Source: Pseudomonas extremorientalis | GTDB taxonomy: Bacteria > Pseudomonadota > Gammaproteobacteria > Pseudomonadales > Pseudomonadaceae | Assembly: GCF_001870465.1 (NCBI RefSeq) | Contig: NZ_MDGK01000015.1 | Location: forward strand, 558,001 to 622,000 | DNA length: 64,000 nt | Direction of reading: 5' to 3' | In this document: piece by piece, positions 8,370-17,189 of the stretch | How positions within the stretch are numbered: position 1 is the stretch's first letter | How the letters are laid out: every line of letters begins with the position of its first letter | Made by a program: the position numbers and the translations under genes | The notes under the pieces: generated by a model | The model's database searches: none | Told to the model about the DNA's origin: nothing | Seen by the model: the letters and a program-made list of their open reading frames with translations, nothing else

Positions 8370-9119
8370 CACCGAGTCCAGGCCGGTGGATTGCACCACC
8401 GGTTGCGCCTGGGGTGAGGCCAGGAATTGCAACAACGCCTTGGCCTGCTCCGGGTGTTGCGCGTTGACTGGAATGCCGGCGGCAAAGCGCGTCACCGATT
8501 GCACATCTTCCGGGATCTTGCCGACGAAGGTCACACCTGGCACCGGCAACAATTCCGCCACCTGTTGCAGGCCGACTTCGTAGTCACCCTTGGCCACCTG
8601 TTCGGCCACCGGCTGGCGTTCGATCATGGTGCCTTTGGCGGGCATGCCGAGCTTCTTGAACAACTCTTTCTCGACGTATACACCGCTGGCGCTGTCCGAA
8701 TAGGCGACCGACTTGGCTTTGCTCAGGGTGGCTTTCAATTCGGCATCGGTGCCGATGGCCGGTTTGACGGCGCCGGCTTTTACCACCAGGCCGATGCGCG
8801 AGTCTGCCAGTTCCACGCGGGAGGCCGGGTCGACCTTGCCCTGCTTGATCAAATCATCCAGGGCGTAGCCGACCATGATCACCACGTCAGCGGGTTCGCC
8901 TCGGGCCAGGCGGTTGGGAATCGCTTCCGGCGCCTTGCCCATCGACGGGCCGAGGATAGTGTCGAGGGTATCGCCGCTTTGCTTGGCATATTGCGGGCCA
9001 AGCAGTTTATAGGCGGCAGTGAAGCCACCCGATGTCATTACCTTCAACTGCTCGGCCTGGGCCGACAATGCCAGTGCGCCCATGGCCAGGGCCGTCAGGG
9101 TCTTGAGCAAAGCCTTCAT
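8361..9119 (-). CDS. ModA-like periplasmic substrate-binding protein
   Basis: 252 residues with a signal peptide (1-22, cut after AQA). The body resembles type-2 periplasmic binding proteins of the ModA group: [20 protein letters not shown] at the start and the domain-crossing [13 protein letters not shown] segment. No ABC permease or ATPase lies nearby. Instead the ATG overlaps the stop of an MFS symporter gene by 4 bases, so the two are translationally coupled. It may act as a periplasmic scavenger or sensor for the symporter's substrate. Molybdate binding is unlikely given this context. Confidence 0.75.
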   Translation of the reverse strand: MKALLKTLTALAMGALALSAQAEQLKVMTSGGFTAAYKLLGPQYAKQSGDTLDTILGPSMGKAPEAIPNRLARGEPADVVIMVGYALDDLIKQGKVDPASRVELADSRIGLVVKAGAVKPAIGTDAELKATLSKAKSVAYSDSASGVYVEKELFKKLGMPAKGTMIERQPVAEQVAKGDYEVGLQQVAELLPVPGVTFVGKIPEDVQSVTRFAAGIPVNAQHPEQAKALLQFLASPQAQPVVQSTGLDSVSR

Positions 9120-10423
9120 TGTGCGGCCCCCTGCATCACTTGCCCACGGGCGTTGGCACGACGATACAGCGCGAGGGTCGAGCACAGCGCGCATGCTGCG
9201 GCGAACATCATCCAGTAGGCCGGCGAGGCCTTGTCTTCCGTGATGTGGATGAACCAGGTGGAGATCGCCGGGGTGAAACCGCCGAAGATCGCGGTGGCCA
9301 GGCTATAGGCCAGGGAGAAGCCCGCCACGCGCACTTCCACCGGCATGATTTCGGTGAGGGCCGGGATCATCGCGCCGTTGTACATGCCATAGAGGAAGGA
9401 GAACCACAGCAGGGTTTCCAGCATATGGGCGAAGCTTGGCGCGTTCACCACGTAGGACAGCGCTGGGTAAGCCGTGAGAACGGTCAGTACGGTCATCGCG
9501 ATCAGCACAGGCTTGCGACCGAAACGATCGCTCAAGGTGCCGCCGATCGGCAGCCAGACAAAGTTCGAAACGGCTACCAGCAAGGTCACCAGCAGCGCAT
9601 CGGACGTGCTCAATTGCAGCACGGTCTTGCCGAAAGTCGGCGCATACACGGTGATCAGGTAGAACGCGGTAGTGGTCATGGCTACCATCAGCATGCCGCC
9701 GATGACCACGGTCCAGTTTTTCACCAGGGTCGCCATCACTTCACGCATGGTCGGGCGATGTTTGCGGTTGGCGAACTCTTCGGTTTCCTGCAGGTTGCGG
9801 CGCAGGATGAAAATGAACGGGATGATCACACAGCCGAGGGCGAACGGAATGCGCCAGCCCCAATCGGCCACCACGGCCGGCTCCATCCACACGTTCAGGC
9901 CATAACCCAGTGCGGCGGCGACCACGATGGAGATCTGCTGGCTGCCGGATTGCCAGCTGGTGTAGAAGCCTTTGCGGCCTGGCGTGGCCATTTCGGACAG
10001 GTACACCGACACACCGCCCAGTTCCGCACCGGCCGAGAAGCCTTGCAGTAAACGACCGAGCAGCACCAGCAGCGGTGCCCACAAGCCAATGGTGTGATAG
10101 CCGGGCACCAGCACGATCAGCAGGGTGCCGCTGGCCATGATCGACAAGGTCACGATCAGCCCTTTGCGGCGACCGACGTCATCGATATAGGCACCCAAGA
10201 TGACCGCGCCCAAAGGACGCATCAGAAACCCTGCGCCGAATACGGCGAAGGTCATCATTAATGACGCAAACTCATTAGCGGCAGGGAAGAAGGCGGCAGC
10301 GATGTAGGTGGCGTAGAAACCGAACAGAAAAAAGTCGAACTGTTCGAGGAAGTTGCCCGAAGTAACGCGAAATACCGCCCCCACTTTCGAACGGGTAGAG
10401 TCGGGCCGGGTAGGGCTAGTCAT
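9116..10423 (-). CDS. MHS-family MFS symporter, citrate/tricarballylate:H+ type
   Basis: 435 residues with about 12 TM segments. [16 protein letters not shown] at the N-terminus, the [10 protein letters not shown] loop with a GxxxDxxGRR-like motif A, and [15 protein letters not shown] in helix 4 are hallmarks of the metabolite:H+ symporter family (CitA, TcuC, ShiA, ProP). The first helix fits the citrate/tricarballylate branch best. The start ATG 10423 follows GGAGAC; an in-frame upstream extension of 66 codons is not transporter-like. Probably transcribed with the binding protein from the palindrome-rich region 10424-10620. Confidence 0.85.
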   Translation of the reverse strand: MTSPTRPDSTRSKVGAVFRVTSGNFLEQFDFFLFGFYATYIAAAFFPAANEFASLMMTFAVFGAGFLMRPLGAVILGAYIDDVGRRKGLIVTLSIMASGTLLIVLVPGYHTIGLWAPLLVLLGRLLQGFSAGAELGGVSVYLSEMATPGRKGFYTSWQSGSQQISIVVAAALGYGLNVWMEPAVVADWGWRIPFALGCVIIPFIFILRRNLQETEEFANRKHRPTMREVMATLVKNWTVVIGGMLMVAMTTTAFYLITVYAPTFGKTVLQLSTSDALLVTLLVAVSNFVWLPIGGTLSDRFGRKPVLIAMTVLTVLTAYPALSYVVNAPSFAHMLETLLWFSFLYGMYNGAMIPALTEIMPVEVRVAGFSLAYSLATAIFGGFTPAISTWFIHITEDKASPAYWMMFAAACALCSTLALYRRANARGQVMQGAAQ

Positions 10424-10490
10424 GGTTTTATGTCTCCAGCGTTCTTTTTGAATGTGCTTGTTTCGCTTAAGACCTGGAATAGTGGCTGAC

Positions 10491-10548
10491 ACATTTAGAA
10501 ATGTTAAGTGACAATTTTGGATAGATTGATGTTCATTGGCTATCAATC
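10491..10548. promoter_or_regulatory. Two candidate operators upstream of the MHS symporter gene
   Basis: ACATTTAGAAATGT (10491-10504) is a perfect palindrome with a 2-base centre. GATTGAT (10524-10530) and ATCAATC (10542-10548) form a second inverted repeat 11 bases apart, the spacing LysR-type regulators favour. Both lie in the 197-base divergent region between the symporter and the 47-residue protein. No clear -35/-10 pair was assigned. Confidence 0.4.
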
Positions 10549-10620
10549 GGTAATGCAGTCGGAAATGCGTTCGCTGTCTATCCTGAAGATGTGACCAATT
10601 CTTACGGATGGGAGGTGGCA

Positions 10621-10764
10621 ATGACGGATCAACAGAAACGGCGGGACGAGCCGGAACGTGAGCAGCCCCAGCGGCGGGAGGAAGAAAAACCGCAGACCTG
10701 GAAACATCCCGATGATGGCACCGAGCTTTCAGAGCGGGATCAGGAGCGTCCGCTAAAACCCTGA
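10621..10764 (+). CDS. Small, highly charged 47-residue protein
   Basis: ATG at 10621 follows GGGAGG at a good distance. The product is almost all polar (Glu, Arg, Gln, Pro, Asp, Lys), with no hydrophobic segment, and includes a [14 protein letters not shown] core. It is probably disordered and cytoplasmic. I recognise no family. Convincing ribosome binding site and acidic-basic codon patterning support a true gene; a REP palindrome follows the stop by 20 bases and may terminate it. Confidence 0.6.
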   Translation: MTDQQKRRDEPEREQPQRREEEKPQTWKHPDDGTELSERDQERPLKP

Positions 10765-10783
10765 TATCAGGTTAAATGCGCTG

Positions 10784-10819
10784 CAACTGTGGGAGTGGGC
10801 AAGCCCACTCCCACAGTTG
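10784..10819. repeat. REP palindrome
   Basis: CAACTGTGGGAGTGGGC (10784-10800) and its exact complement (10803-10819) are separated by AA. It is a variant of the GTGGGAGGGGGC element seen elsewhere in the window and could also act as a transcription stop. Confidence 0.8.
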
Positions 10820-10849
10820 TATGTGCAACTCTCAAAACTAGGAAACTAT

Positions 10850-10878
10850 TTGACATATTTGATTTGTGATCACATATT
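10850..10878 (+). promoter_or_regulatory. Sigma-70 promoter with internal palindromic operator for the GntR operon
   Basis: TTGACA (10850-10855), 17-base spacer, CATATT (10873-10878). TGTGATCACA (10865-10874), a perfect palindrome, fills the end of the spacer and the start of the -10 box, ideal for repression by the GntR protein encoded 35 bases downstream. The family often binds such short TxGTxATxACxA-like palindromes. Confidence 0.7.
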
Positions 10879-10912
10879 GAGGCCATAAGAACGACAACAC
10901 AGGTTTTGCCTC

Positions 10913-11635
10913 ATGACAGATGGTCCGCTCCTCCTGCCCACCCTGCGCCAGGTGTCCCGCGATACCTTGCAAGACCAGGTCTACCGCCAGATCCGCGAAG
11001 CGCTGATGAGTGGCCGTTTCCAGCCTGGCCAGAAACTCACCATCCGCGGCCTTGCCGAAGCCCTCGGTTCCAGCCCGATGCCGGTGCGCGAAGCCCTGCA
11101 ACGCCTCAGTGCCGAAAACGCCTTTGAAGTCACCGAGACCTCTCGTCTGCGGGTGCGCTTGATGACGGTCGAACGCCTGCGTGAAATTCGTGATGCACGT
11201 GTCGCCCTCGAAGGGCTGCTGGCGGAAAAAGCCGTGCTGCGCCTGCAAAAGGCCGACCTCGACGAAATCACCGACCTCTGCCAGCAAATGCAGCACGCCG
11301 CCGACGAAGTCGACGTGTCGCGCTACCTGTGGACCAACTTTGCGTTTCACCGGCGCATCTACGCCGTGGCCCAGGCCGAGTTGACCATGGCCGCCGTGGA
11401 AAACTTCTGGCTGCACATGGGCCCGTGCTTTGCGCTGGTCGCCCCGGATAAAGCTCACCTGCAACGCTCGATGGAGGCGCACACGCGCATTGTCGAAGCC
11501 CTGGCGGCCCGCGATGGCGCCGGTGCACGCGCAGCGGTGACCGATGACATCATGCAGGCCGCCGATTCCCTGGCGCGCCTGCTCGTCAAGAACGACCGTT
11601 CGCGGTCGTCTGCTTCAGGAGGTAAACGTGCATGA
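10913..11635 (+). CDS. GntR-family regulator, FadR/FCD subfamily
   Basis: 240 residues. N-terminal winged HTH (15-80, QVYRQIREALMSGRFQPGQ through SPMPVREALQRL) and an all-helical FCD effector domain (about 90-215) with the expected His-rich metal/effector pocket residues (FHRRIY, HTRIVEAL). These proteins usually repress the operon they head and are released by a pathway acid. First gene after the palindromic promoter and overlapping the dehydrogenase start (ATGA), so autoregulation and control of the whole operon are likely. Confidence 0.88.
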   Translation: MTDGPLLLPTLRQVSRDTLQDQVYRQIREALMSGRFQPGQKLTIRGLAEALGSSPMPVREALQRLSAENAFEVTETSRLRVRLMTVERLREIRDARVALEGLLAEKAVLRLQKADLDEITDLCQQMQHAADEVDVSRYLWTNFAFHRRIYAVAQAELTMAAVENFWLHMGPCFALVAPDKAHLQRSMEAHTRIVEALAARDGAGARAAVTDDIMQAADSLARLLVKNDRSRSSASGGKRA

Positions 11636-12420
11636 GTGTCTTACAGCGGCTGCAGCCCTATCCTGGGTTACGTGTGTTGATTTCCGGCGGGGCTGCCGGC
11701 ATTGGTGAAGTGCTGGCGGCGGCGTATCTGGAAGCCGGTGCCCAGGTGCATGTGTGTGACGTCAGCGAGCCGGCCCTGGCCGCGTTTCGCGACAAGTACC
11801 CGGGCACCGTCGCCACCCGCGCCGACGTCAGCGATGCCGTGCAGATCGAGGCGGTATTCAAGGTGCAGCGCGAGCACTTCGGCGGTCTCGATGTGCTGGT
11901 CAACAACGCCGGGATCGCCGGGCCTACCGGCGGCATCGATGCGATCAGCGACGCCGAGTGGCAGGCCACCATCAACATCAATCTCACCGCGCAATACCGC
12001 TTTGCCCACCATGCGGTGCCGATGCTCAAGGCGTCGTCCCACGGCCACCTGCTGCATATCGCCTCGGTGGCGGGACGCCTGGGCTACGCGTGGCGCACGC
12101 CGTACGCGGCGACCAAATGGGCGATTGTCGGCCTGATGAAATCCCTGGCCTCGGAGCTGGGCGAGAGCGATATCCGCGTCAACGCCTTGCTGCCCGGCAT
12201 TGTCGAAGGCCCGCGCATGGACGGCGTGATCCGTGCCCGTGCCGAGCAGGTCGGCGTGCCCGAAGCCGAGATGCGCCAGGAATACCTCAACAAAATTTCC
12301 CTCAAACGCATGGTCACCGCCGAAGACGTGGCCGCCATGGCGTTGTTCCTCTGTTCGCCCGCCGCACGCAACGTGACCGGCCAGGCGATCAGCGTCGACG
12401 GTAACGTCGAGTACCTGTAA
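11632..12420 (+). CDS. SDR-family oxidoreductase
   Basis: 262 residues, classical short-chain dehydrogenase. NAD(P) loop ISGGAAGIGEVL near residue 18-29, NNAG at about 90, and the catalytic set: Ser in HIASVAGRLG, YAATKWA (Tyr-x-x-x-Lys), and the PGIVEGPR tail after it. The acidic residue after beta-2 (CDVSEP) suggests NAD over NADP. In this operon it is well placed to oxidise a 3-hydroxy acid to the beta-keto acid used by the next enzyme. Start ATG overlaps the GntR stop by 4 bases. Confidence 0.88.
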   Translation: MSVLQRLQPYPGLRVLISGGAAGIGEVLAAAYLEAGAQVHVCDVSEPALAAFRDKYPGTVATRADVSDAVQIEAVFKVQREHFGGLDVLVNNAGIAGPTGGIDAISDAEWQATININLTAQYRFAHHAVPMLKASSHGHLLHIASVAGRLGYAWRTPYAATKWAIVGLMKSLASELGESDIRVNALLPGIVEGPRMDGVIRARAEQVGVPEAEMRQEYLNKISLKRMVTAEDVAAMALFLCSPAARNVTGQAISVDGNVEYL

Positions 12421-12487
12421 GCCACGCAAGAACATAGCGCGCTGCACCCAGGATTTTTTTCATAAGAATAAAAGTCGGAGAGTCGTC

Positions 12488-13420
12488 ATGCCCAAAAATC
12501 GTCCTGTCATCATCACCTGCGCCGTTACCGGTGCGATTCATACGCCGTCGATGTCGCCGCATTTGCCGATCACTGCGCAGGAAATCGCCGACGCCGCCAT
12601 CGGTGCCGCCGAAGCCGGCGCCGCGATTGTCCACCTGCATGCCCGCGATCCCAACGATGGCCGCCCAAGCCAGGACCCGGCGTTGTTCGCTGAATTCCTG
12701 CCGCAGATCAAGGCCGCCAGCGACGTGGTAATCAACATCACCACCGGCGGCGCGCCGACCATGGGCGTGGAAGAACGCCTGCAACCGGTGATGCAGTTCA
12801 AGCCGGAACTGGCCTCGCTGAACATGGGCTCGATGAACTTCGGCCTGTATGAAATGCTCAACCGCTTCACCGACTTCAAGCACGACTGGGAGCGGCCGTA
12901 CCTGGAAGAAAGTGACGACCGGATCTTCCGCAACACCTTCCGTGACATCACCCATATCCTCAATTCCTGTGCCGAGAACCGCACGCGGTTCGAGATCGAG
13001 TGCTACGACATCGGCCACCTGTACACCGCCGCGCATTTCCTGGAACGCGGCCTGCTCAAGCCGCCGTTGTTTATCCAGTCAGTGTTCGGCTTGCGTGGCG
13101 GTATCGGTGGGCACCCCGAAGACCTGGCGCACATGCGGCGTACTGCCGACCGCTTGTTTGGCGACGACTATGTGTGGTCGATCCTCGGCGCCGGGCGTGG
13201 GCAGATTCCGCTGGCGACCATGGGCCTGTCCATGGGCAGCAATGCGCGTGTTGGTCTGGAGGATTCGCTGTGGGACGGCCCGGGCAAATTGGCCGCGTCC
13301 AACGCCGACCAGGTGCGACGTATCCGTACGGTGATCGAGGCGCTCGGCCATCGCGTCGCCACGCCGGATGAAGCGCGGGAAATCCTCGGGCTCAAGGGGC
13401 GCGATCAGGTCAATTTCTAA
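12488..13420 (+). CDS. Beta-keto acid cleavage enzyme (BKACE, DUF849 family)
   Basis: 310 residues, the family length. Members are zinc-dependent TIM barrels that exchange acetyl-CoA with a beta-keto acid, giving acetoacetate and a new acyl-CoA. Seen here: metal-site VHLHARD (His49, His51), the TGGAP loop, NMGSMNFG, and VGLEDS with Glu258 near the C-terminal metal ligand. Known members act on 3-keto-5-aminohexanoate or dehydrocarnitine. The neighbouring lactonase and MFS genes do not fit either of those pathways, so the substrate is open. ATG follows CGGAGAG. Confidence 0.88.
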   Translation: MPKNRPVIITCAVTGAIHTPSMSPHLPITAQEIADAAIGAAEAGAAIVHLHARDPNDGRPSQDPALFAEFLPQIKAASDVVINITTGGAPTMGVEERLQPVMQFKPELASLNMGSMNFGLYEMLNRFTDFKHDWERPYLEESDDRIFRNTFRDITHILNSCAENRTRFEIECYDIGHLYTAAHFLERGLLKPPLFIQSVFGLRGGIGGHPEDLAHMRRTADRLFGDDYVWSILGAGRGQIPLATMGLSMGSNARVGLEDSLWDGPGKLAASNADQVRRIRTVIEALGHRVATPDEAREILGLKGRDQVNF

Positions 13421-13485
13421 CCCAACCAACTGCCGCGTCACGGCGCGGCCTGCATCCCGCACAACAACAATAAGGGGATCACACC

Positions 13486-14364
13486 ATGCGTATCGAAGTG
13501 CTCGTCGACGTCAAGACCACCCTGGGCGAAGGCCCGGTGTGGGACGTCGAACAACAACGCTTGTATTGGATCGACAGCGCCGACGGCCGCATCCTGCGCT
13601 GCACCGACGACGGCCGCGAACTGCGTGCCTGGGAGGTCGGCCAGAAAATCGGCTCCATGGCCCTGCGCCATAACGGTGAGTCGGCGATTGTCGCCCTGCA
13701 AAACGGCGTACACACCCTCGACCTCAACAGCGGTGAGCTCAACCTGGTCATCGACCCGGAACCGCACCTGCCGGATAACCGCCTTAACGACGGCAAGGTC
13801 GACCGTCAGGGCCGCTTCATCTTCGGCTCCATGGACACCTTGGAGGACAACGCCAGCGCCAGGCTTTACCGCCTGGACGCCGACCTGAGCCTGCACAGCC
13901 TGGACGAAGGCATCATCGTGTCCAACGGCCCGTGCTGGAGCCCGTCCGGTGACACTTTCTATTTCTGCGACACCTGGTCCGGCGAGATCTGGGCCTACGA
14001 CTATGACCTGGCCACCGGCAATGTGAGCAACCGCCGCACCTTCGCCAGGGTCGACACCTCGGGCGGCGGCGCTGCCGACGGCTGCACGGTGGATGCCGAG
14101 GGCTGCCTGTGGCAAGCCTTGGTCTATGCCGGAAAACTGGTGCGTTACACTCCCGACGGCCACGTCGACCGCATCATCCCGATGCCGGTGAAAAAGGTCA
14201 CCAGCCTGACCTTTGGCGGGCCGAACCTGGACACCCTGTTTGTGACTTCCATGGCCAAGCCGCCGCTGCCGCGTTTTCCGGAGGACGGCCAGCAGCGCGG
14301 AGCGCTGTTCGCCATTACCGGGTTGGGCGTGCAAGGAATAGCCGAGCGACGGTTCGCCAGCTAG
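13486..14364 (+). CDS. SMP-30/gluconolactonase/LRE-family lactonase
   Basis: 292 residues, six-bladed beta-propeller hydrolase. Metal ligands are recognisable: Glu15 in LGEGPVWD, Asn in LNDGKVD, Asn in SNGPCWS and Asp in CDTWSGEIW. The family opens sugar and other lactones with Ca2+ or Zn2+. No signal peptide, so it acts in the cytoplasm. Sits between the BKACE gene and two carriers in the same direction; it would open an imported or internally formed lactone before oxidation. ATG after AAGGGG. Confidence 0.87.
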   Translation: MRIEVLVDVKTTLGEGPVWDVEQQRLYWIDSADGRILRCTDDGRELRAWEVGQKIGSMALRHNGESAIVALQNGVHTLDLNSGELNLVIDPEPHLPDNRLNDGKVDRQGRFIFGSMDTLEDNASARLYRLDADLSLHSLDEGIIVSNGPCWSPSGDTFYFCDTWSGEIWAYDYDLATGNVSNRRTFARVDTSGGGAADGCTVDAEGCLWQALVYAGKLVRYTPDGHVDRIIPMPVKKVTSLTFGGPNLDTLFVTSMAKPPLPRFPEDGQQRGALFAITGLGVQGIAERRFAS

Positions 14365-14437
14365 CGCGTGTGTGTGACAAGGCATATTCCTTCGCAACCT
14401 TGTGTCAGTGCGCGCCCTCGCGCGCCTGGAGAGGCCC

Positions 14438-15760
14438 ATGGCAACTATCAAAAAAGCGTCGCTGCGCAGCATTCACCGGCATTCCTGGGTGTCGCTGCTG
14501 GTCTGTTGGATGATCTGGATTCTCAACGCCTACGACCGTGAGATCGTGTTGCGCCTGGGGCCGACCATCTCCAAGCACTTCGATTTATCCGCCGACCAAT
14601 GGGGCACCGTGGCCACGGTGGTCATGCTGGCCCTGGCGTTGCTGGATATACCCGGCTCCATGTGGAGCGACCGCTACGGCGGCGGCTGGAAACGTGCACG
14701 TTTCCAGGTGCCGCTGGTGCTGGGCTACACGGCGATCTCGTTTCTGTCCGGCTTCAAGGCCCTGAGCGGCAACCTTGCCACCTTCATTGCCCTGCGCGTC
14801 GGGGTCAACCTCGGCGCCGGCTGGGGTGAGCCGGTGGGGGTGAGCAACACCGCCGAATGGTGGCCGGTGGAGCGACGCGGCTTCGCCCTGGGTGCGCACC
14901 ATACGGGCTATCCGATTGGTGCGATGCTCAGCGGTATCGTCGCCAGTTTCGTCATCACCGTGTTTGGCGAGGACAACTGGCGCTACGTGTTCTTCTTCGC
15001 CTTCGTGGTGGCGTTGCCACTGATGATTTTCTGGGCGCGTTATTCCACCGCCGAACGCATCACCGCGTTGTACGTCGACATCGCCGCCAAGGGCATGACG
15101 CCACCGGACAACGCGCCGGCCAGTTCGGTGAAGGGCGAGGCCTGGCGCACTTTCGTCGCCACCTTGCGCAACCGCAATATCGCCCTCACGGCGGGCAATA
15201 CGATGCTCACCCAAGTGGTGTACATGGGCGTCAACATCGTGTTGCCGGCCTACCTCTACAACATCGCCGGACTGTCACTGGCCGAGTCGGCGGGGATGAG
15301 CGTGGTGTTCACCCTCACCGGCATTCTCGGGCAACTGGTGTGGCCGTCGCTGTCGGACATCATCGGCCGACGCACCACCCTGATCATCTGCGGGGTGTGG
15401 ATGGCGGCGAGTGTCGGCGCGTTCTACTTCGCCAACACCCTGACCCTGATCATCGTCGTGCAACTGTTGTTCGGCCTGGTGGCCAACGCGGTGTGGCCGA
15501 TCTACTACGCGGTGGCCTGCGACTCGGCCGAGCCGTCGGCGACGTCCACCGCCAACGGCATCATCACCACCGCGATGTTTATCGGCGGCGGCGTGGCGCC
15601 GGTGCTGATGGGCAGCCTGATCGCCATGGGCGGCGGCTGGACCACGCTGCACGGCTACACCGTGTGTTTCTTCGTGATGGCCGGCTGTGCCCTCGGCGGC
15701 GCGCTGCTGCAACTGTTTTCCCATCGCCCCCAGGCGTTGGCCCTGCAACTCGACTCCTAG
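14438..15760 (+). CDS. MFS transporter (first carrier of the BKACE operon)
   Basis: 440 residues, 12 predicted TM segments. The N-terminal half has NAYDREIVLRLGP in helix 1 and a WSDRYGGG loop in place of the usual motif A; the second half has PSLSDIIGRRTT, a good motif-A copy. The start ATG 14438 follows GGAGAGG; 12 residues of earlier frame are dismissed. Probable uptake system for the operon's substrate. Two different MFS carriers in one operon suggests a substrate and a related compound, or uptake and efflux. Confidence 0.85.
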   Translation: MATIKKASLRSIHRHSWVSLLVCWMIWILNAYDREIVLRLGPTISKHFDLSADQWGTVATVVMLALALLDIPGSMWSDRYGGGWKRARFQVPLVLGYTAISFLSGFKALSGNLATFIALRVGVNLGAGWGEPVGVSNTAEWWPVERRGFALGAHHTGYPIGAMLSGIVASFVITVFGEDNWRYVFFFAFVVALPLMIFWARYSTAERITALYVDIAAKGMTPPDNAPASSVKGEAWRTFVATLRNRNIALTAGNTMLTQVVYMGVNIVLPAYLYNIAGLSLAESAGMSVVFTLTGILGQLVWPSLSDIIGRRTTLIICGVWMAASVGAFYFANTLTLIIVVQLLFGLVANAVWPIYYAVACDSAEPSATSTANGIITTAMFIGGGVAPVLMGSLIAMGGGWTTLHGYTVCFFVMAGCALGGALLQLFSHRPQALALQLDS

Positions 15761-15815
15761 AACAACACCGATGCGCCCCCCAGCCCGCCTGGCGGGGCGC
15801 CAAGAGGAACTGCCG

Positions 15816-17132
15816 ATGACTACCGCCACCGCCGCCCGCACCCCGCAGGCGTTGAACAAACTGATGTTCGTCAAACTGATGCCCTTGCTGATCATCGCCT
15901 ACATCCTGAGCTTCCTGGACCGCACCAACATCGCCCTGGCCAAGCATCACCTGGACGTCGACCTGGGCATTTCCGCCGCCGCCTATGGCTTGGGCGCGGG
16001 GCTGTTTTTCCTGACGTATGCGCTGTCGGAAATCCCCAGCAACCTGATCATGCACAAGGTCGGCGCGCGGTTCTGGATCGCGCGGATCATGGTGACCTGG
16101 GGCCTGATCTCGGCGGCCATGGCCTTTGTGCAGGGCGAAACCTCGTTCTACGTGTTGCGCCTGTTGCTGGGCATCGCCGAAGCGGGGCTGTTTCCTGGGG
16201 TCATGCTGTACCTGACCTACTGGTTCAACCGTGAGCAACGGGCGCGGGCCACCGGGTATTTCCTGCTCGGCGTGTGCTTTGCCAACATCATCGGTGGCCC
16301 GGTGGGGGCGGCCCTGATGCGCATGGACGGCCTGCTCGGCTGGCACGGCTGGCAGTGGATGTTCCTGCTCGAAGGCTTGCCAGCCGTGGCGTTTGCCTGG
16401 GTGGTATGGCGCAAACTGCCGGATCGCCCGAGCAAGGCGTCGTGGTTGTCGGCCGAGGAGGCGCGCGGTATCGAACAGCGCATTGCCCGGGAAACCGAAG
16501 AGGGCGCGGGCGAGGGCGGTCACTCGTTGAAAAACTGGCTGACCCCGCAAATCCTGCTGGCGATTTTCGTGTACTTCTGTCACCAGATCACCCTCTACAC
16601 CGTGATCTTTTTCCTGCCGAGCATCATCAGCAAGTATGGCGAACTGAGCACCATGAACGTCGGCCTGCTGACTTCATTACCGTGGATCGCGGCGGCACTC
16701 GGTGCCTTGCTGATTCCGCGTTTCGCCACGACGCCCGGACGCTGCCGGCGGTTGCTGGTCACAGGGCTGCTGACCATGGCGCTGGGCCTGGGCATCGCGT
16801 CGATATCGGGGCCGGTGTTCAGCCTGCTCGGTTTTTGCCTGTCGGCGGTGATGTTCTTCGTGGTGCAGTCGATCATTTTTCTGTACCCGGCTTCCCGTCT
16901 CAAGGGCGTTGCGCTGGCCGGCGGGCTGGGATTTGTCAACGCCTGCGGGCTGTTGGGCGGTTTTGTCGGGCCGTCGGCGATGGGTGCGATCGAGATGAGC
17001 ACCGGCAATGCAATGAACGGCTTGAAAGTCATTGCGCTGGTGCTGGTGGTGGCGGCCGTGGCGGCCCTGCGCTTGCGCATGGGGCACGAACCTGAGCGTG
17101 GTGCGCAGGCCAGCGAAGCGTCCTACACGTAG
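15816..17132 (+). CDS. MFS transporter, anion:cation symporter (ACS) family
   Basis: 438 residues, 12 TM. SFLDRTNIALAKHHLDVDLGIS in helix 1 and the following loop, YALSEIPSNLIMHKVGARFWI and GIAEAGLFPG are classic for the ACS group (phthalate, tartrate, glucarate, 4-hydroxyphenylacetate carriers). Start ATG 15816 follows AAGAGG; the 43 residues before it overlap the previous gene and are unrelated. Last gene of the operon. An organic-anion substrate is therefore expected, in keeping with a hydroxy acid or keto acid pathway. Confidence 0.87.
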   Translation: MTTATAARTPQALNKLMFVKLMPLLIIAYILSFLDRTNIALAKHHLDVDLGISAAAYGLGAGLFFLTYALSEIPSNLIMHKVGARFWIARIMVTWGLISAAMAFVQGETSFYVLRLLLGIAEAGLFPGVMLYLTYWFNREQRARATGYFLLGVCFANIIGGPVGAALMRMDGLLGWHGWQWMFLLEGLPAVAFAWVVWRKLPDRPSKASWLSAEEARGIEQRIARETEEGAGEGGHSLKNWLTPQILLAIFVYFCHQITLYTVIFFLPSIISKYGELSTMNVGLLTSLPWIAAALGALLIPRFATTPGRCRRLLVTGLLTMALGLGIASISGPVFSLLGFCLSAVMFFVVQSIIFLYPASRLKGVALAGGLGFVNACGLLGGFVGPSAMGAIEMSTGNAMNGLKVIALVLVVAAVAALRLRMGHEPERGAQASEASYT

Positions 17133-17189
17133 ACGCCGGCTACGGGGCTTTCTAAACTGCGGCTTGTCTTGGGAAAAGGGCAGGCGCCG

